From Colius striatus (Eukaryota; Chordata; Aves; Coliiformes; Coliidae), in NCBI RefSeq assembly GCF_028858725.1, contig NC_084766.1, forward strand, positions 21,306,501-21,370,500: DNA of 64,000 nt, written 5' to 3'. The notes below the pieces were generated by a model. The model searched no databases. It had not been told where the DNA came from and saw only the letters and a program-made list of their open reading frames with translations. The position numbers and the translations under genes were made by a program. Positions 60,447-64,000 of this stretch are shown piece by piece; positions within the stretch are counted from its first letter, which is position 1, and every line of letters starts with the position of its first letter.

Positions 60447-60520
60447 ATCACGGAATGTTAGGGGTTGGAGGAGGCTTCTAGAGGTCAGTCCAACCCCCTG
60501 CTAAAGCAGGTCCACTTCAC
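60447..60520 (-). mobile_element. CR1 LINE 3' end, inverted, ~75 bp
   Basis: Reverse complement of the CR1 tail: ATCACGGAATGTTAGGGGTT, then GAGGTCAGTCCAACCCCCTG and CTAAAGCAGGTCCAC. Same 3' family as the copy at 60085. Confidence 0.88.
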
Positions 60521-61844
60521 TTTGTGTCAGTAGATGAGACCTTCATAGTTGCATCACGTGAAAGAGATTGTATGCAACACCAGGCAGCACTTTGACTGTT
60601 TGCAGCTAAGTCTGTGTTTTTTGTACCTAGAAAGTGCATCTATTTATGTACCATCTCTCTGGAAAACTCCGGCACCTGACCCCAAGGCTCTAAGCAAAAC
60701 AGTTTTAATATATCAGCTGTGAGAACATATTTTCCTACATTTGCCATGAATCTTTTTAACAACACACACACATTTTTGCCAAACAAAATCTGTCCTTTTT
60801 GTCTGACAGTTAATGAGCGCTAGGATATTTCCATATTTAATAGCTAATAGGTATGAAGATAGAATGAAAGCCACTTATTTCATTTTTGGCACTTTACTGC
60901 CAAAAGAAATTTACTTGCTTAGAGGCCAATTGAAATGCTTGCTTGGTGAGGCAGGAGGGGAAGGGAAGACCTCTAGTTCATGACATAGTTTTAGTTCATT
61001 AATCTGCTGAGTGTTTACATTTTTGTTTGCTAAAGGTAGAAACAGCTCATCTCTGTCAGCTGAGAGTGGCATCTGGGAAAGTGTGTTGAAATACAAAAGG
61101 CACGGAGCAAAGGGGAAGGACTTATTAAGTTGCAGTAGGATTGTCCTATATGTTTCTGAAAGACATTAGTGGGAGAATGTGTTCTAAAATACATTAAGAA
61201 AAAGACAAATGTCACATATCTTAAGCATTTTCAGATGTTCATATATGGCACAACTCTTCTCGAGAGCTGTGTTTTTCCCATAACCACAAAAGTCATCTCT
61301 AATTTCTGCTGCAATAACAGCGATGCTGTAGAGACCACAGCAAAGGTTTATGGCTCTATTACTCCTTCCTTTCATGCCTACATTAGTTGCTTAAGTGTCA
61401 TATCACAAAATCCAGATTTACACATTCTACTGAACAGGGCAGATCAAATTGAAATACTATGTATGTGCTGACACACTTTGGTGGTTAGGGACCGTTTTAC
61501 TGAATAAGAGGTTCTTTAGTCTGATGGAAAAATTGCTTCATGGCATCTCCAACATAGAACTGATGCTGAAATTCACTGCAGAGCTTCAGGGATCCCTATA
61601 ACATTCTGGTAACGACAAGGAGCCCTGTACCTGAGCTAAAGGGGAGGGTTCATCCTTTCGTGCCTGAGAGTCAAGTCAGCACTTAACTATCATAAAAAGA
61701 AACATAGAGTTGGTACGGATACTCCAGCTTCTAAAAACAGAAAGGCTATGTGCTGCTGACTGTCTTTTGAATTAATAATAATTGGATTTAAAGGTGATAA
61801 GACTTCACTAATAGGATAGCAAGAGAAATCTGTGTCATACTGGA
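60521..61844. other. Intergenic DNA between CR1 copies
   Basis: AT-rich DNA; open frames of 60-100 aa on both strands show no domain. Nothing recognised. Confidence 0.55.
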
Positions 61845-62580
61845 TTGATGGGCTGAGATCAATCGTATGAGGTTCAATAAGGCCAAGTGCCGGGTCCTGC
61901 ACTTGAGCCACAACATTTAATGCTACAGGCTTGGGGCAGAGTGGCTGGAAAGCTGTCCAGACAAAAAGGACTTCAAGGTTTTAATCGACAACTGGCTGAA
62001 TATGAACCAGCAGTGTGCTCAGGATGGCATCCTGGCTTGTATCAGAAATAGAATGACCAGCATGAGCAGAGAAGTGTTCCCCTGTACTTGGCACTGATGA
62101 GGCTGCACCTCTAATATTGTGTCCAGTTCTAGACCCCTCACTCCAAGAAGGACATTCTGATGCTGGAGTATGCCTAGAGATGGACAATGAAGCTGGTGAA
62201 GGATCTGGAGAAAAAACTTTATGTGGAGCGGCTGAAGGAGCTGGGGATGTTTAGTCTGGAGGAGGCTGAGGGGAGACATGATCACTCTCTACATCTACCT
62301 GAAACAGGGTTGTAGTGAGGTGGGGATTGGTCTCTTCTCCCAGGTAATGGGAGAATTCTCTCAAGTTGCGCCAGGGGAGGTTTAGATTGGACTTTTTCAC
62401 TGAGAGGGTTTCATTGGAACAGGCTGCGCAGGGAAGTGGTGGAATCACCATCCATGGAGATATTTAAAAGCTGTGTAGATGAGGTGCTGAGGGACATGGT
62501 TTAGTGATGGGCTCAGCAGTGTGAGGTTTGTGGTTGGACTTGATCTTAAAGGTCTTTTCCAACCAAAATGATTCTATGAT
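61845..62580 (+). mobile_element. CR1 LINE, 5'-truncated ~740 bp (older subfamily)
   Basis: The + strand begins inside the RT C-terminal region. MRFNKAKCRVLHL and [20 protein letters not shown] are readable with disruptions. The 3' UTR follows, with GAGCGGCTGAAGGAGCTGGG, GAGATATTTAAAAGC, GGTTGGACTTGATCTTAAAG and a terminal GATTCTATGAT. Its tail differs from the other copies (CTTGATCTTAAAGG rather than CTAGATGATCTCTAAAGG), suggesting another CR1 subfamily. Non-functional. Confidence 0.92.
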
Positions 62581-64000
62581 ACACAAGGTATATAGATGGG
62601 GCAAATACTGATATTAATACTGGCAACATGTAACCTCTTAAATATTGACAAGAGAAACTGCCAGGGGTTTCCATCTTTTGAAAGGACAATCTGAGGTGGT
62701 GCTTTTGGAAAAACAAAGACAAACTGGTTGTGACGTGCCTCAGGGCTACTCAAGGTGAGCCAGGATGGGGAGGGAGCATGCAGGGTTTCAGCACACAGCA
62801 AAACTGCCAAGTGCCACAACCTTGCTCCTTTCATGAAGCAGGAGGAGCAGAAGTTTAGGAAATCCTGCTACAAATGAGGGGAAGTGGTTGTCTCGGACTT
62901 CCAGATAAATCCTTCTCAAATATATGGACTGGTACAAACTACACTGAGAGAAATGGACCGAAAGGATGTACCTAGTGTTTCACTTCACCTCAGCTGCAAA
63001 GAAAAGTGCATACAATGCATGTCCAGACTCCCATTTGACAAAGTAATATCTAAAGTAGACATTTAAAGCTCTGTGTGGACTAAAATTCTCTATTGCGTAG
63101 TTGTAGTTGTCTACCTCTGGGCTTTGTGGTACTTTCAGCATAAACTGCATACCTAAAAATGGTGCTATTGTGTTGGGGAAGGAAAGACAAAAAAGAGGAT
63201 GAGAATACCAGTGCCTTTCCATCCCAGCACCAGCAAGGAAATGTAACTGTTTTTACAAACAACCTTCATTGCTCTAAATGCATCATAAGAGAACTGATGC
63301 AGAGACCTAAAAGGCCGATTTTGGAAGGAAATGCAGTCTAAATGAGCAAAGATTCTGCTTTTGATTGTATGGTCAGATTCTGAGGTCTCCAAATTAGCCC
63401 ATCAGGCCATTATTAATTAATATCCCACTGGAGTAAATATCTTTATTTAGTTAAACTTAAATAGGGCTTTAGGAGTTACCAGTTTAGGTCAACAATGTAG
63501 ACTTACTATAAGGGTAAACTTTTTGCTAAAATTCAGTGATTGCTAAAACTTTTTGTTAACTTGAAAGGTGCTCAAGGAGGACAGTTTAGTGAATCAGATC
63601 CAAGAGATATTGCACCATGCTCAAGGTAGATGTTATCAAGAAGGATCATTTATATTGGCAGTCCTTCAAAGGTTGCCATCAAATCAGGTTAGGCCCACGG
63701 AGAACTCCTACTTTATTCTGGGCATGGCTTCAAAGTCTGCAGCCACACAGTCAGAAGACAACTGTTAAATTTTAACTGACATTACAGGGTTTTTTTAATC
63801 TATTGAACTCAGATAACCTGTGATTGCAAATACGTAGACATCTGCATGTTAGTAAACACATGAAGGTTGGTCAAGAAAGTTCTGCTCCCCCTGGTTTGGA
63901 ATGCAGCTTTTTTAGTGAAAAATGTGAATGATTTCACCTTTAATGGATTGTAAGAATTTTTTTCTCCATTGTTAGTTAAGTATTATGCTGGTGTGTTTTA
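62581..64000. other. Intergenic DNA to window end
   Basis: AT-rich DNA with short open frames on both strands. In mammals the next gene on this side of HECTD2 is PPP1R3C, but no sequence resembling its carbohydrate-binding domain was seen here. Confidence 0.55.

Noticed and set aside
41711-64000. Possible PPP1R3C or other downstream gene
   Set aside because: PPP1R3C is largely a single-exon frame of about 300 codons; nothing of that kind or with its domain is present on either strand.
1-64000. tRNA, rRNA, CRISPR or bacterial-type operon features
   Set aside because: None seen; the window is a vertebrate chromosome segment with a spliced gene and LINEs.

Overview
The window is nuclear DNA from a bird. 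The evidence is a vertebrate multi-exon gene with GT-AG introns, a CpG-island promoter, and eight CR1 (chicken repeat 1) LINE copies or fragments as the main recognisable interspersed repeat. The gene is compact, about 34 kb from start codon to stop codon. No bacterial-type features, rRNA or tRNA genes, or CRISPR arrays were seen.

There is one protein-coding gene that I can support: HECTD2, a HECT-type E3 ubiquitin-protein ligase, on the + strand. I traced 21 coding exons by homology recalled from the human protein, by splice sites and by codon phase. The exons run from the ATG at 5656 to the TAA at 39291 and sum to 2,430 nt (809 codons plus stop) with no frame break. The HECT domain occupies about residues 470-809. 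The thioester cysteine codon is at 39190-39192 (residue 777), 32 residues from the C-terminus. The intron between exons 14 and 15 has the hallmarks of a U12-type (minor spliceosome) intron.

Layout: 1-3950 is intergenic sequence with no recognised gene. A probable degenerate ERVL-like solo LTR lies at about 3955-4480. A CpG island with the HECTD2 promoter, 5' UTR and first exon lies at about 4800-5960. Exons 2-21 and AT-rich introns cover 11090-39291. The 3' UTR continues from 39292 to about 41.7 kb, its end uncertain. From about 41.7 kb to 64 kb the DNA looks intergenic. It holds a 1.4-kb minus-strand CR1 with a reverse-transcriptase remnant (49628-51015), a further cluster of CR1 3' ends between 56 and 62.6 kb (one pair inverted), and a diverged direct repeat of unknown family (about 45175 and 46669).

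No new multi-gene system was found. The observations most worth a second look are the U12 intron inside the HECT domain and its long in-frame read-through, the ambiguous and acid-rich N-terminus of this HECTD2, and the unclassified diverged repeat.
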